Source: Scylla paramamosain (Eukaryota; Arthropoda; Malacostraca; Decapoda; Portunidae). Taken from it: 64,000 nucleotides of DNA. Below, piece after piece: positions 1 through 14,510 of the stretch (positions are counted from its first letter, which is position 1; each line of letters begins with the position of its first letter). Location of the stretch: the NCBI RefSeq assembly GCF_035594125.1, contig NC_087190.1, positions 8,111,539-8,175,538 on the forward strand, given 5' to 3'. Made by a program: the position numbers and the translations under genes. The notes under the pieces are model-generated. The model had not been told where the DNA came from, did no database searches, and saw only the letters and a program-made list of their open reading frames with translations.

Positions 1-1390
1 TGTATGGTGTTCACTATGCTTTTAGGCATTTTATTACCTATCATGGGGAAAAAAACTCATAAAGTACGCTTTTGGTAATGTTGTTTTGTTTCTGCAAATA
101 TAGTATTATTTACGTGTTTTAGACTTTTGGTATCTATGAAGCTGAAAAAGACATAATACACCTTTATGTTAATATCGTTTCATTTACCTATATAGGGTAA
201 TTTGCATACATTTTGGCGTTTTGTTACCTAACAAGCTAAAAAAAATCTCAGAACATACGTTTTTGCTAATATTTTTTCGGACATCTTTTATCGTTTTGGT
301 ACGTAAGAAGCTCAAAAACACTCGATTTTGTTAAGGTTATCTCGTTTTCCCATATAGGGTGTTTTCCTTGCTTTTTAAGCGTTTTGCTGCCTAATATGCT
401 CAAAACACCTAAATGACAAGTTTCTGGTGATGTTTTGCTGATGGTTTTGTTAATGTTTTTTTTATTCCCTCATATAGAATAATATTCACGTGTTTTAGTG
501 TTTTGGTACATAAAAAAATAAATAAATAAAAACACTCTTAATACACGTTTCTGTTAATATCGTTTTGTTTCCTCAAATAGGGTCCTTTGCATGCAATATG
601 GGGTTTATGGGCCAATATGGGTACCTAACAAGTTAAAAGACTGAGATAAGAATTTTTTGCTAAAGTTTCCCATAAATGTTTCTTTGCTCACATTTTAGTG
701 TTTTGTACTCTCAAAAACACTAAAAAGAAACGTTTTTGACAATATTGTTTTCTTTTCTCATATAGAGCTATTTCCATGTATTTTAGCTTTTTGTTGCCTA
801 ATTTGCTCGAAAATTTCCAAATGGCACGTTGCAGGTACTATCTTTTAGTTTTTCCAGACAAGGTATTCTACATGCAATCTGTCGTTTTGACACCTAAATT
901 AAAAACACTTAAAACACACGTTTTTTTTTATGTTCTATTTCTTAGTAAAGTGCGTTTTCAATCCCTTGTAGAGTTTCGGTACGTACGAAGCTGAAAAACA
1001 CCCAAAAGATATGTTTTTGGTAATATTTTTTTTTCTTTTTCTATAGGGTGCTTTGCAAGTAATTTGGCGTTTTGATAACTAAAAAACTCAAAAATATTCA
1101 TAATACATGTTTGTGATCATGTCGTTCTGTTTCTTCATATAGGGTGCTTTATATGTATTTTGGCGTTTTGGTCCCTAACATGGGGAAAAGCACCCATAAT
1201 ACATGTTTTTCGTAATGATGTTCTGTTTCTTCATATAGAATGCTATTTACGTGTTTTAGCGTTTCGTCACATAAGAAGCTGAAAAACAGCGTTAATATCT
1301 TTTTTTTTCCCCATATCTGAAACTTTGCATGCATTTTGGCGATTAGTTATCTAACAAGCTAAAAAACACTCAAACACAAGTTTTTGTTTA
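1..1390 (+). repeat. Monomeric satellite array, left edge
   Basis: This is a tandem array of diverged monomers of about 90-97 bp that does not follow the 1.1-kb higher-order order seen to its right. Each monomer carries the recurring parts: a GCATGC-like core, a TTTTGGTAC-like box, an AAAACACT-like A-rich stretch and a T-rich stretch. The whole segment recurs with few differences at about 61276-62668 in the same orientation. The similarity stops near 1381-1390, where the sequence changes to the GTGGGTTTTAGC monomer of the HOR. I therefore place the boundary between monomeric and HOR satellite here. No gene is visible; short ORFs in it are satellite translations. Confidence 0.85.
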
Positions 1391-4300
1391 GTTTAGTTAT
1401 TGTTTTATTTGTGGGTTTTAGCTTTTTGGTACTTAAGGAACTAAAAAACACTCATAATACATATTTCTCGTAATGTCCTTTCGTTTCCCAAACATAAGGT
1501 TCTTTGCATGTATTTAAGCGTTTTTATAGATAACATGATCAAAAACACTCAAAATACATGTTTTTGGTAATGTAATTCTGTTTGTACATAAAAGGTGTTT
1601 TGCATGCGTTTTAGCGTTTTGGTATGTAATGAGCTAAAAAACACCTAAAGGCAAGTTCTTGGTAAAAGTTGGTTTTATTCCCATGTAATGTGATTGCCCT
1701 GCTTTTTAGTGGTTTATTGCCTAACACGCTCAAAAACACTCGAAAGACATTTTCTGGTAATATTATTTTTTTCCCACATAAAGCTAGTTTTGCATGGAAT
1801 TTGGGGTTTTGGTAACTAAGAATGTGAAAAACACTCAAAATACAGGCATTTAGTAAGGTTGTTCTGTTTCTTAATTAAAAGTGTTATTCATGAGTTTCAG
1901 GATTTTGGTATGTAAGAAACTTCTTTATGTACACGAGTTTTTGAGTTTTTTGCCTTGCGACTCTTGTGAAACTATAAAACACTCATTATACACGTTTCTC
2001 GTAATGTCCTTTTCTTTCCTAATATAGAGTGCGTTTCATCCATTTTCGCATATTTTTTTAGGTAACAAGCTCAAAAACACATCGAAATATATCTTTTTTG
2101 TAATGTTATTCTATTTCTTCATATTGGTTGATTTTTATCGTTTTAGCGTTTTCCTACGTAAATCACTGAAAAGACACGTTTTCAGTTATATTGTTGAAAT
2201 TGCTGAAAAAAAACACTCAAAAGACAGGTTTCTGGTAAAGTCGAGTATTTTCTCCATATAGGTGGCTTTGCATGCACTTCAAGGTTTGGTACATAACCCC
2301 AGAGAAAAGCTAAAAAAAAATTTTTATAATGATTTTTTGTTTACAAAATTTCCCTGAATTTTTCAAGAATTTTGGTATCTCGGTACCTATGAAGATGAAT
2401 AACAAAATTTTTTTTTTCTCTATAAAATGTGAGTTTTAGCTTTTTTGGTACTTAAGGAACTTAAAAACACTCATAATACACGATTTTCGTAATGTCCTTT
2501 TCTTATACAAACATAAGGTAACATGATCAAAAACACTCAAAATACATATTTTTGGTAATGTTATTCTGTTTCTCCATAAAGGGTGCTTTTCATGCGTTTT
2601 AGCGTTTTGTATGTAAAGAGTTAAAAAACAGTTAAAGGCAAGTTCTTCGTAAAAGTTGGTTTTATTCCCAAGTAATGTGATTATTCTGCTTTTTAGTGCT
2701 TCGTTGCATATCACGGTCAAAAATACTCAAAAGACATTTTTCTGGTAATGTCATTTTTTTCCCACATAAAGCTAGTTTCGTATGTAAATTGGCAATTTCG
2801 TAACTAAGAATGTGAAAAAAAAAAACACTCAAAATACACAATTTGGTAGGGTAGTTCTGTTTCTCGATTAAATGTGTTATTCATGCATTTCATCATTTTG
2901 GTATGTAAGAAAATTCTCAATATACACGAGTTTTTGCGTTTATTGCCTTGTGGTTCTTGTGGAACTATAAAACACTCATTATACACGTTTCTTGTAATGT
3001 GCTTTTGTTTCCTAATATAGAGTGTTTTCCATCCATTTTTGTATTTTTTTAGGTGAAAAGCTTAAAAACACTCAAAATATATCTTTTTGGTAATGTTATT
3101 CCATTTCTTGATATTGCTTGGTTTGCATCCGTTTTAGCGTTTTTCTTCGTAAATCTCTGAAAAGACTCGTTTTCAGTAATATTGTTGAAATTGCTTCTGG
3201 TACAGGTTTCTGGTAAAGTCGTGTAATTTTCCCATATAAGTGGCTTTGCATGCTCTTCAGGGTTTGGTACATAACTCCGGTAAAAAGCTAAAATAATTTT
3301 TTTTTATATATAATTTTTTTTCTTTACCTAATTTCCCTGAATTTTGCCAGAATTTTGGCATCTCGGTACCTATGAAGATGAAAAACAAAAAAAAATATTC
3401 TATTCATAAATTTTATTTTTTTTTTTCTCTATAAAGAGTGTTATTTGTGTGTTTTAGCTTTTTGGTACTTAAGGAACCTAAAAAATCTCATAATACACAA
3501 TTTTCGTAATATCCTTTCCTTTCACAAATATAGGGTTCTTTGCATGTATTTAAGCATTTTTATAGGTAACATGATCAAAAACACTTAAAATTCATGTTTT
3601 TGGTAGTGTTATTTTGTTTCTCCATAATGGGTGTTTTGAATGCGTTTTAGAGTTTTGTTATGTAAGGAGTTAAAAACACTTAAAGGCATGTTTTTGGTAA
3701 AAGTTGGTTTTATTCCCACGTAATGTCATTGTTCTGCTTTTTCGTGGTTTGTTGCAATATCACGCTCTAAAATACTCAAAACACACTTTTCCGGTAATGT
3801 CATTATTTCCCACTTAAAACTAGTTTCGCTTGTAATTTCGGATTTTCGTAACTAAGAATGTAAAAAACACTCAAAATACTCACATTTGGTAAGATAGTTC
3901 TGTTTCTCAATTAAAAGTCTTATTCATGAGTTTCAGCATTTTGGAATGTAAGAAACTTTTTTATATACACGAATTTTTGCGTTTTTTGCCTTGTGGTTCT
4001 TGTTAAACTATAAAACACTCATTATACACGTTTCTCGTAACGTCCTTTTGCTTCCCAGTATAGAGTGCTTTCAATCCATTTTCGCGTTTTTTGTAACATT
4101 TTCAAAAACACCCCAAAATATACCTTTTTTGGTAATGTTATTCTATTTCTTCATTTTGGTTGGTTTAAATCCGTTTTAGCGTTTTTCTACGTAATACACC
4201 GAAAAGACACGTTTTCAGTAATTGTGTTTTGGATTCCCATATAGATTGACTTCCTTGGGTTTTATCGTGTTGGTTCCTAACATACTGAAAAACACTCATA

Positions 4301-6512
4301 GGACATTTTTGTGGCAAAGAGGTTTAATTTCCCCATACAGGTGGCTTTGCATGCACTTTAGGGGTTTGGTACATATCAGTCCGAAAAAAAAGCTAAATTT
4401 AATTTTTTTGATAATGTTCTTATTTCATATAATTTCCTGAATTTTGCCCGAATTTTGGCACCTCGTTACCTGTCAATATGAATAAGAATGAAAAAAAAAA
4501 ATCGTATTTTTTATTTATTTATTTGTTTTTTTTTCAATAAAGAGTGTAATTTGTGGCTTTTAAATATTTCGTACTTAATGAACTTCAAAACACTCACAAT
4601 ACACGTTTCTCGTAATGTCCTTTTGTTTCCCAAAAATAGGGTTCTTTGCATGTATTTAAGCGTTTTTATAGGTAACATGATGAAAAATACTCAAAATACA
4701 TGTTTTTGGTAATGTTATTCTGTTTCACCATAAAGTGTATTTTGCATTCGTTTTAGTGTTTTGGTATATAAGGAGCTCAAAAACACTTAAAGGTAAGTTC
4801 TTACTAAAAATTGGTTTTATTCCACTGTAATGTGATTGCCCTGCTTTTCAGTGCTTTATTGCCTAACACGCTCAAAAACACTCAAAAGACATTTTTTTGG
4901 TAATGTTATTTTTTTCCCACATAAAGCTGGTTTCGCATGCAATTTGGGGTTTTGGTAACTAAGAATGTGAAAACCTCTCAAAATACACACATTTAGTAAG
5001 ATTCTTCTTTTTCTCAATTAAGACCGTTGTTCATGAGTTTCAGCATTTTGGTATCTACGAAACTTCTTCATATACACTAGTTTTTGTATTTTTTGCCTTG
5101 TGGTTCTTTTGAACTATAAAACACTCATTATACACTTTTCTTGCAATGTCCTTTTCTTTCCCATTATAGAGTGCTTTACATCAATTTTCGTGTTTTTTAT
5201 AGGTAACAAGCTCAAAAACACTCAAAATATACCTTTTTGGTAATGTTTTTCTATTTTTTTATATTGGTTTGTTTGCATCCGTTTTAGCGTTTTTCTACGT
5301 AAAACACTGAGAAGACACGTTTTCAGTAATTTTGTTTTGAATTCATATATAGAGTAAATTCTTTATTATTTATTGTTTTGGTACCTAACATGCTGAACAA
5401 CGCTCAAAACAGAGATTTCTGATGAGGTCGTTTAATTTCCTCATATAGGAGGCTTTGCATGCACTTTAGAGTTTGGTACAAAAAAAAGCTACAATTAACT
5501 TTTTTGATAATATTCTTTTATCATATAATTGCCCTTAATTTTTCCAGAATTTTGGCATCTCGGTACCTATGAAGATAAATACAAAAAATAAAATAAATCC
5601 TATTTTTTTATTTTTTATTTATTTATTTTTTTCTCAATAAAGAGTGATATTTGTGCGATTTACCTTTTTGGTACTAAAGGAACTTAAAAACACTCATAAT
5701 ACACGTTTCTCGTAATGTCCTTTCGTTTCCCAAACATAAGGTTTTTTGCATGTATTTAAACGTTTTTATAGATAATATGATTAAAAACACTCAAAATACA
5801 AGGTTTTGGTAATGTTATTCTGTTTCTCCATAAAATGTGATTTGCATGCGTTTTATCAGTTTTGTATATAAGGAGTTAAAAAAAACACTTCAAGGCAAGT
5901 TCTTGGTAAAAAATGGTTTTATTCCAATGTAATGTGATTGCCCTGCTTTTGAGTGCTTTATTACCTTTCACGCTGAAAAACACTGAAAAGACACTTTCGC
6001 ATGTAATTTGGGGTTTTTGGTAACTAAGAATGTGAAAAGCACTCAAAATACACGCATTTAGTAAGGTTGTTCTGTTTCTCAATTAAGAGTGTTATTCATG
6101 AGTTTCAGCATTTTGGTATCTAGGAAATCTCTCCATATAAACGAGTTTTTGCGTTGTTTGCTTTGTGGTTTTTTTGAACTATAAAACACTCATTATACAC
6201 TTTTCTTGCAATGTCCTTTTGTTTCCCAATATAGAGTGCTTTGCATCAATTTTCGCATTTTTGTAGGTAAAAAGCTCAAAAACACTCAAAATATACCTTT
6301 TTGGTAACGTTTTTCTATTTCTTGATATTGGTTGGTTTCCATCCGTTTTAACGTTTTTCTACGTAAAACACTGAGAAGACACGTTTTAAGTAACTTTGTT
6401 TTGGATTCCCATATAGAGTGAGTTCCTTATTATTTATCATTTTGGTGCCTAACATGCTAAAAAAAACACAAAACACAGATTTCTGGTAAGGTCGTTTAAT
6501 TTTCTCATATTG

Positions 6513-6990
6513 GAGGCTTTGCATGCACTTGAAGGTTTGGTACATAACAGTCCGAAAAAAAAAAGCTGAATTTAACTTTTTTGACAGTATTCATTCATCA
6601 CATTATTGCCCTGAATTTTCCCAGAATTTTGGCATATCGATACCTATGAAGATGAATAAAAAAAAAAAAAAAATGCTATTTATTTTATTTTTTTTATTTT
6701 TTTATTTTCTAAATAAAGAGTGTTATTTGTGGGTTTTAGCTTTTTGGTACTTATATAGAGGCTTTGCATGCACCTTAAGGTTTGGTACATAACAGTCCGA
6801 AAAAAAAAGCTGAAATTAACTTTTTTGACAGTATTCTTTCATCACATTATTGCCCTGAATTTTCCCTGAATTTTGGCATATCGATACCTATGAAGATGAA
6901 TAACAAAAATTTTCATTTTATTTATTTATTTTTATTTTTTTCTAAATAAAGAGTGTTATTTGTGGGTTTTAGCTTTTTGGTACTTATAAA
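6513..6990 (+). repeat. Local tandem duplication of a partial HOR unit
   Basis: Two adjacent copies of about 245 bp (6513-6757 and 6758-about 6990) each run from AGGCTTTGCATGCAC through the GAAGATGAATAA landmark and its A-run/T-tract to TTTTTGGTACTTATA. They share the otherwise rare variant ATCGATACCTATG and differ mainly in the length of the A/T tract. This looks like a recent sub-unit duplication inside one HOR unit. Confidence 0.8.
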
Positions 6991-8404
6991 AACACTCATA
7001 GTACACGTTTCTCGTAATGTCCTTTTGTTTCCCAAACATAATGTTTTTTGCATGTACTTAAGCGTTTTTATAGATAACATGATAAAAAACACTCAAAATA
7101 CATGTTTTTGGTAATGTTATTCTGTTTCTCCATAAAGTTTGTTTTGCTTGCGTTTTAGCGGTTTGGTATATAAGGAGTTAAAAAAACTTAAAGGCAAATT
7201 CTTCGTAAAAGTTGGTTTTATTCCCATGTAATTTGATTGTTTTGCTTTTTTGTGCTTTATTGCATATCACGCTCAAAAACACTCAAAAGACACTTTTCTG
7301 GTAATGTCTTTTTTTTCTCACAAGAAGCTAGTTTCGCATGTAATTTGGCATTTTCGTAACTAAGAATGTGAAAAACACTCAAAATACACAATTTGGTAAG
7401 GTAGTTCTGTTTATCGATTAAAAGAGTTATTCATGCATTTCATCATTTTGGTATGAAAAAATTTTTCTCTATATACACGAGTTTTTGCGTTTACTGCCTT
7501 GTGGTTCTTTTAAAACTATAAAACACTCATTATACACGTTTTTCGTAATGTCCTTTTGTTTCCTAATATAGAGTGCTTTACATCCATTTTTGCTTTTTTT
7601 GTAGGTAACAAGCTCAAAAACACTCAAAATATATCTTTTTGGTAATGTTATTTTATTTCTTCATATAGGATGGTTTGTATCCACTTTAGCGTTTTTCTAC
7701 GTAAAACACTGAAAAGACACATTTTCAGAAATTTTCTTTTGGATTCACATATTGACTGACTTCCATATTATTTATCGTTTTGGTGCCTAACATGCTGAAA
7801 AACACTGAAAAGACAGGTTTCTGGTAAAGTCGTTAAACTTCCCTCTATGGGTGGGTTTGCATGCACTTTAGGGTTTGGTACATAACAATCCGAAAAAAAG
7901 CTGTAATTAACTTTTATGATAATGTTCGTTTTTCCACATAAATTCCCTGAATTCTGGCAGAATTTCGGCATCTCGGTACCTATGAAGATGAATAACAAAA
8001 AAAAAATACTTTTTTTCATTTTTATTAATTATTATTATTTTTTTTTATAAAGAGTGTTATTTGTGGCTTTTAGCTTTTTGGTACTGAAGGAACTTAAAAA
8101 TCACTCATAATACACGTTTCTTGTAATGTTCTTTTCTTTCCAAAACATAAGGTTCTTTGCATGTATTTAAGCGTTTTTATAGATAACATGATCAAAAACA
8201 CTCTAAACACATGTATTTGGTAATGTTATTCGGTTTCTCTATAAAATGAATTTTGCATGCATTTTAGCGTTTTGGTATGTAAGGAGCTCAAAAACACTTA
8301 AAGGCAAGTTCTTGGTAAAATTTGGTTTTATTCCCATGTAATGTGATTGCCCTGGCTTTTAGTGCTTTATTGCGTAAAACGCTCAAAAACACTGAAAAAA
8401 CATA

Positions 8405-8794
8405 CAAAGCCTCCAATATGAGGAAATTAAAGACCTTACCAGAAATCATTCTTTTGAGTGTTTTTCAGTATATTAGGCACCAAAACGATAAAAAATAAGG
8501 AATTCACTCTATGTAGGAATCCAATAGAAAATTGCTGAAAACTTGTCTTCTCAGTGTTTTACGTAGAAAAACGCTAAAACTGATACAAACCAACCAATAT
8601 CAAGAAGCATAAAAACATTACCAAAAATGTATATTTTGAGTGTTTTTGAGCTTGTTACCTACAAAAAAACGCGAAAATGGATAAAAAGATACAAAGATAC
8701 GATATTTTTTTTTCATTCTTATTCATATTGACAGGTAACGAGGTGCCAAAATTCGGGCAAAGTTCAGGAAATTATATGAAATAAGAACATTATC
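8405..8794 (-). repeat. Inverted HOR fragment ending in a fold-back
   Basis: The array switches to the reverse complement at about 8405 (AAAGCCTCC, the complement of the monomer that reads GGAGGCTTTGCATGC on the plus strand). It stays inverted through the complements of the TTTATCGTTTTGG, TTCTACGTAAAACAC and GTAGGTAACAAGCTC monomers, jumps near 8670 to the complement of the landmark monomer, and returns to plus orientation through the hairpin at 8732-8871. The entry junction is the same as the one at 25577, so the two loci share an ancestral inversion breakpoint. Confidence 0.8.
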
Positions 8795-8871
8795 AAAAAA
8801 GTTTTATTGATAATGTTCTTATTTCATATAATTTCCTGAACTTTGCCCGAATTTTGGCACCTCGTTACCTG
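8732..8871. repeat. Perfect inverted repeat (63-bp arms, 14-bp spacer)
   Basis: The left arm 8732-8794 begins CAGGTAACGAGGTGCC and is, by base-by-base reading, the exact reverse complement of 8809-8871, which ends GGCACCTCGTTACCTG. The spacer is A/T-rich. Similarity continues more weakly outward on both sides into the A-run and AAGAAT sequence. The structure is a fold-back junction where the array reverses direction, as left by hairpin-primed copying or fusion of sister strands. It could extrude as a hairpin. Confidence 0.88.
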
Positions 8872-11800
8872 CGAAGAGTAAGAATAAAAAAAAAATATCG
8901 TATTTTTTATTTATTTTTTTTACTTTTTTCTCAATAAAGAGTGTAATTTGTGGCTTTTAGCTTTTTTAGTACTTAATGAACTTAAAAACACTCATAATAC
9001 ACGTGTCTCGTAATGTCCTTTCGTTTCCCAAAAATAGGGTTCTTTGCATGTATTTAAGCGTTTTTATTGGTAACACGTTAAAAAACACTCAAAATACATG
9101 TTTTTGGAAATGTTTTTCTGTTTCACCATGAAGTGTATTTTGCATGCATTTTTGTATTTTGGTATATAAGGAACTCAAATACACTGAAAGGCAAGTTCTT
9201 GTTAAAAATTGGTTTTATTCCAATGTAATGTGATTGCCCTGCTTTTTAGTGCTTTATTGCCTAACACGCTCAAAAACACTCAAAAGACTTTTTTCTCGTA
9301 ATGTCATTTTTTTCCCACATAAAGGTGGTTTCGCATGCAATTTGGGGTTTTGGTAACTAAGGAAGTTAAAAGCACTCAAAATACACGCATTTAGTAAGAT
9401 TGTTCTGTTTCTCAATTAAGAGTGTTATTCCAGAGTTTCAGCATTTTGGAATGTAAGAAACTTCTCTATATACACGAGTTTTTTGCGTTTTTTGCCTTGT
9501 ACTTCTTGTGAAACTATAAAACACTCATTATACACGTTTCTCGTAATGTCCTTTTTGCTTCCCAATATAGAGTGCTTTCCATTCATATTTGTGTTTTTTG
9601 TAGGTAACAATTTCAAAAACACTCAAAATATTCCTTCTTAGTCAAAGTTGGTTTTATTCCCATGAAATGTGTTTTCTCTGCTTTTTAGTGCTTTATTGCC
9701 TAACACGCTGAAAAACACTCAAAAGACACTTCTGGTAATGTCATTTTTTTCCCACATAAAGCTATTTTCGCATGCTATTTGGGATTTTGCTAAGAATGTG
9801 AAAAACACAAAAAATACACGCTTTTGGTAAGGTTGTTCTGTTTCTCAATTAAGATTGTTATTCATGAGTTTCAGCATTTTGGTATCTAAGAAACTTCTTT
9901 ATATACACGAGTTTTTGCGTTTTTTGCCTTGTGGTTCTTGTGAACCACAAGTTCTTTTCCTCGAAAATAATAAGATATTCATTATACACGTTTCTTCTAA
10001 TGTCCTTTTGTTTCCCAATAAGGAGTGGTTTGCATCCATTTTCACCTTTTTTGTAGGTAACAAGATTAAAAACACTCAAAATATAGCTTTTTGGTAATGT
10101 TATTCTTTTTTGTTTTTCATATTGGCTGGTTTGTATCCGTTTTAGCGTTTTTCTACGTAAAACACCAAAAAGACACGTTTTCAGTAATTTTGTTTTGGAT
10201 TCCCATATAGAGTGACTTCCATGTTATTTATCGTTTTGTTGCCTAACATGCTAAAAACACTCATATGACAGTTTTCTGGCAAAGACGTTTGATTTCCCCA
10301 TATAGGTGGTTTTGCATGCACTTTAGGGTTTGCTACATAACAGTCGAAAAAAAAAAGCTAAAATTAAGTTTTTTGATAATGTTATTTCACAAAATTTATG
10401 AATTTTGCCCGAATTTTGGCATCTCGGTATCTGTGAAGGTGAAAAAGAAAGAAAAAAAATGTTTTTTTTTATTTATTTATTTTTCTCAATAGAGAGTTAT
10501 TTGTGGCTTTTAGCTTTTTGGTACTTAATGAATTTAAAAACACTCATAATACACGTTTCTCGTGATGTCCTTTCGTTTCCCACAAATAGGATTTTTAGCA
10601 TGTATTTAAGCGTTTTATTGGTAACATGATCAAAAACACTCAAAATACATGTTTTTGGTAATGTTATTCTGTTTCTCATTAAAGTGTGTTTTGCATGCGT
10701 TTTGGTAAATAAGGAGCTCAAAAACACTTAAAGGCAAGTTCTTGGTAAACATTGGTTTTATTCCCATGTGATTGCCCTTCTTTTTAGTGCTTTACTGCAT
10801 ATCACGCTCAAAAACACTCAATAGACACTTTTCTGAAAATGTCTTTTTTTTTTTACCATATAAAGGTGGTTTCGCAATCAATTTGAGTTTTGGGTAACTA
10901 AGAATGTGAAAAGCAATCAAAATACACGCATTTAGTAAGGTTGTTCTGTTTCTCAATTAAGAGTGTTATTCATGAGTTTCAGCATTTTGGTATCTAGGAA
11001 ACTTTTCCATATACACGAGTTTTTTCGTGTTTTTGCCTTGTGGTTCTTTTGAACTATAAAACACTCATTATACACTTTTCTCGCGAAGTCCCTTTCTTTC
11101 CCAATATAGAGTGCTTTGCATCAATTTTCGCGTTTTTTTGTAGGTAACAAGCTCAAAAACACTCAAAATGTACCTTTTTTGGTGATATTTTTATATTTCT
11201 TGATATTGGTTGGTTTGCATCCGTTTTAGCGTTTTTCTACGTAAAATACTGAGAAGACACGTTTTCAGTAATTTTGTTTTGGATTCCCATATTGAGTGAG
11301 TTCATTATTATTTATCGTTTTGTTGCCTAACATGCTGAAAAACATTCAAAAGACAGATTTCTGGTAAAGTCATTCAATTTCATCATATAGGAGGCTATGC
11401 ATGCTCTTTAGGGTTTGGTACATAAGAGTCCGAAAAAAAAAGCTAAAATCAACTTTTTTGATAATATTCTTTTATCATATAATTGCCCTGAATTTTCCCA
11501 GAATTTTGTTATCTCGGTTCCTATGAAAATGAATGACAAAAAAAAAATTTATTTTTTTATTTTTTTATTTATTTATATATTTTTTCTAAATTTAGAGTGT
11601 TATTTGTGGGTTTTAGTTTTTGGTACTTAAGGAACTTAAAAACACTCATAATACACGTTTCTCGTAATGTCCTTTCGTTTCCCAAACATAAGGTTCTTTC
11701 TATGTATATAACCGTTTTTATAGATAACATGATCAAAAACACTAAAAAATACATGTTTTTGGTAATGTTATTCTGTTTCTCCATAAAGTGTGTTTTGCAG

Positions 11801-12637
11801 GCGTTTTAGCGTTTTGGTATATAAGGAGCTCAAAACACTTAAAGGCAAGTTCTTGGTAAAAATTGGTTTTATTCGAATTTAATGTGATTTCCCTGGTTTT
11901 TAGTGCTTTATATCCTATCACGCTCAAAAACACTCAAAAGACACTTTTTTTATAGTGTCATTTTTTCCCACATAAATCTGGTTTCGCATGCAATTTGGGG
12001 TTTTGGTAACTAAGAATGTGAAAAGCTCTCAAAATACACGCATTTAGTAAGGTTGTTCTGTTTCTATATTAAGAGAAACATTCATGAGTTTCAGCATTTT
12101 GGTATCTAAGAAACTTATATACGAGTTTTTGCGTTTTTTGCTTGTGGTTCTTGTGAAACCATAAAACACTCATTATACACGTTTCTCGTAAAGTCCTTTT
12201 CTTTCCCATTATAGAGTGCTTTGCATCCATTTTCGCGTTTTTTGTGGTTAACAGGCTCAAAAACACTCAAAATATACCTTTTTGGTAATGTTATTCTATT
12301 TTTTTCATATTGGTTGGTTTGCTTCCGTTTTAGCGTTTTTCTACGTAAAACACGGAAAAGACACGTTTTCAGTAATTTTGTTTTGAATTCCCATATTGAG
12401 GGACTTTCATATTATTTATCCTTTTGATGCCTAACATGCTAAAAAAGAAAACACTCAAAAGAGAGGTTTCTGATAAAGTCGTGTAATTTCCCCATATAGG
12501 CTTTGGATGCACATTAGAGTTTAAGCTAAAATTAACTTTTTTGATGATATTCTTTTTTCCACATAATTTCCTTGAATTTTGTCAGACTTTCGGCATCTCA
12601 GTACCTATGAATATGAATAACAAAAAAAAAATGCTAA

Positions 12638-12671
<34 letters not shown>

Positions 12672-13950
12672 CTCTATAAAGAGTGTTATTTGTGGCTTTT
12701 AGCTTTTTGGTACTTAAGAAAGTTAAAAACACTCATAATACACGTTTCTTATAATGTTTCTTATCGTTTCCCAAACATGTATTTAAGTGTTTTTATAGGT
12801 AACATGATCAAAAACACTCAAAATACGTGTTTTTGGCAATGTTATTCTGTTTCTCCATAAAAGGTGTTTTGCATGCGTTTTAGCGTTTTTTGTATGTAAG
12901 GAGCTGAAAAATCTTAAAGGAAAGTTCCTGGTAAAAATTGGTTTTATCCTTATGTAATGTGATTGCCCTTCTTTTAAGTGCTTTATTTCCTAACACGCTC
13001 AAAAACACTCAAAAAAACTTTTTTATGTTAGTCATTTTTTTCCCACATTTTTATCACACAATATTTCGCATGCAATTTGGAATTTTGGTAACTAAGAATG
13101 TGAAAAACAACCAAAATACACTCATTTGGTAAGCTTGTTTTTTTTTTTTTCGTAAAATTTATTTTTATTCAAATATAATGTGATTGTTCTGCTTTTTAGT
13201 GCTTTGTTGCATATAACGCTCAAAAACACTCAAAAGATACTTTTCTGGTAATGTCATTTATTTCCCACATAAAGCTAGTTTCGCATGTAATTTGGGATTT
13301 TCGTAACTAAGAATGTGAAAAACACTCAAAATACACACATTTTGTAAGATAATTCTGTTTCTGAATTAAAAGTGTTATTCATGAGTTTCATCATTTTCGT
13401 ATCTAAGAAACTTCTCTAGGTACACGAGTTTTTGCGATTTTTGCTTTTTAGTTCTTGTGGAACTATAAAACAATCATTATACACGTTTCTTAAAATGTCC
13501 TTTTGTTTTGCAATACTTTGCATCCATTTTTGCATTTTTTTTAGGTAACAAACTCAAAAACATTCAAAATATACATTTTTGGTAATGTTATTCTATTTCA
13601 TATTGGTTCGTTTGCATCCTTTTTAGCGTTTTTCTACATAAAACACTGAAAAGACACGTTTTCAGTAATTTTGTTTTGGATTCCCATATTGAGTGACTTC
13701 CATGCTTTTATCGTTTTGGTGCCTATCATACTGAAAAACACTCAAAAGTAAGGTTTCTCGTAAAGTCGTTTAATTTCCTCATGTAGGTGGCTTTGCATTC
13801 ATTTTAGAGTTTGGTACATAATATTCCGAAAAGAAAGCTAAAATTAACTTTTTTGATAATATTCTTTTATCACATAATTGCTCAGAATTTTCCTAGAATT
13901 TTGGCATCTCGGTACCTATGAAGATGAATAACAAAAAAAAAAAACTGTCC

Positions 13951-14510
<560 letters not shown>

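Noticed and set aside
2400..2440. A-runs after GAAGATGAATAAC as tails of SINE or LINE insertions
   Set aside because: The sequence on both sides is continuous monomer, and the A-run sits where the monomer normally has its AAAACACTCAAAA part, so it is slippage in the monomer.
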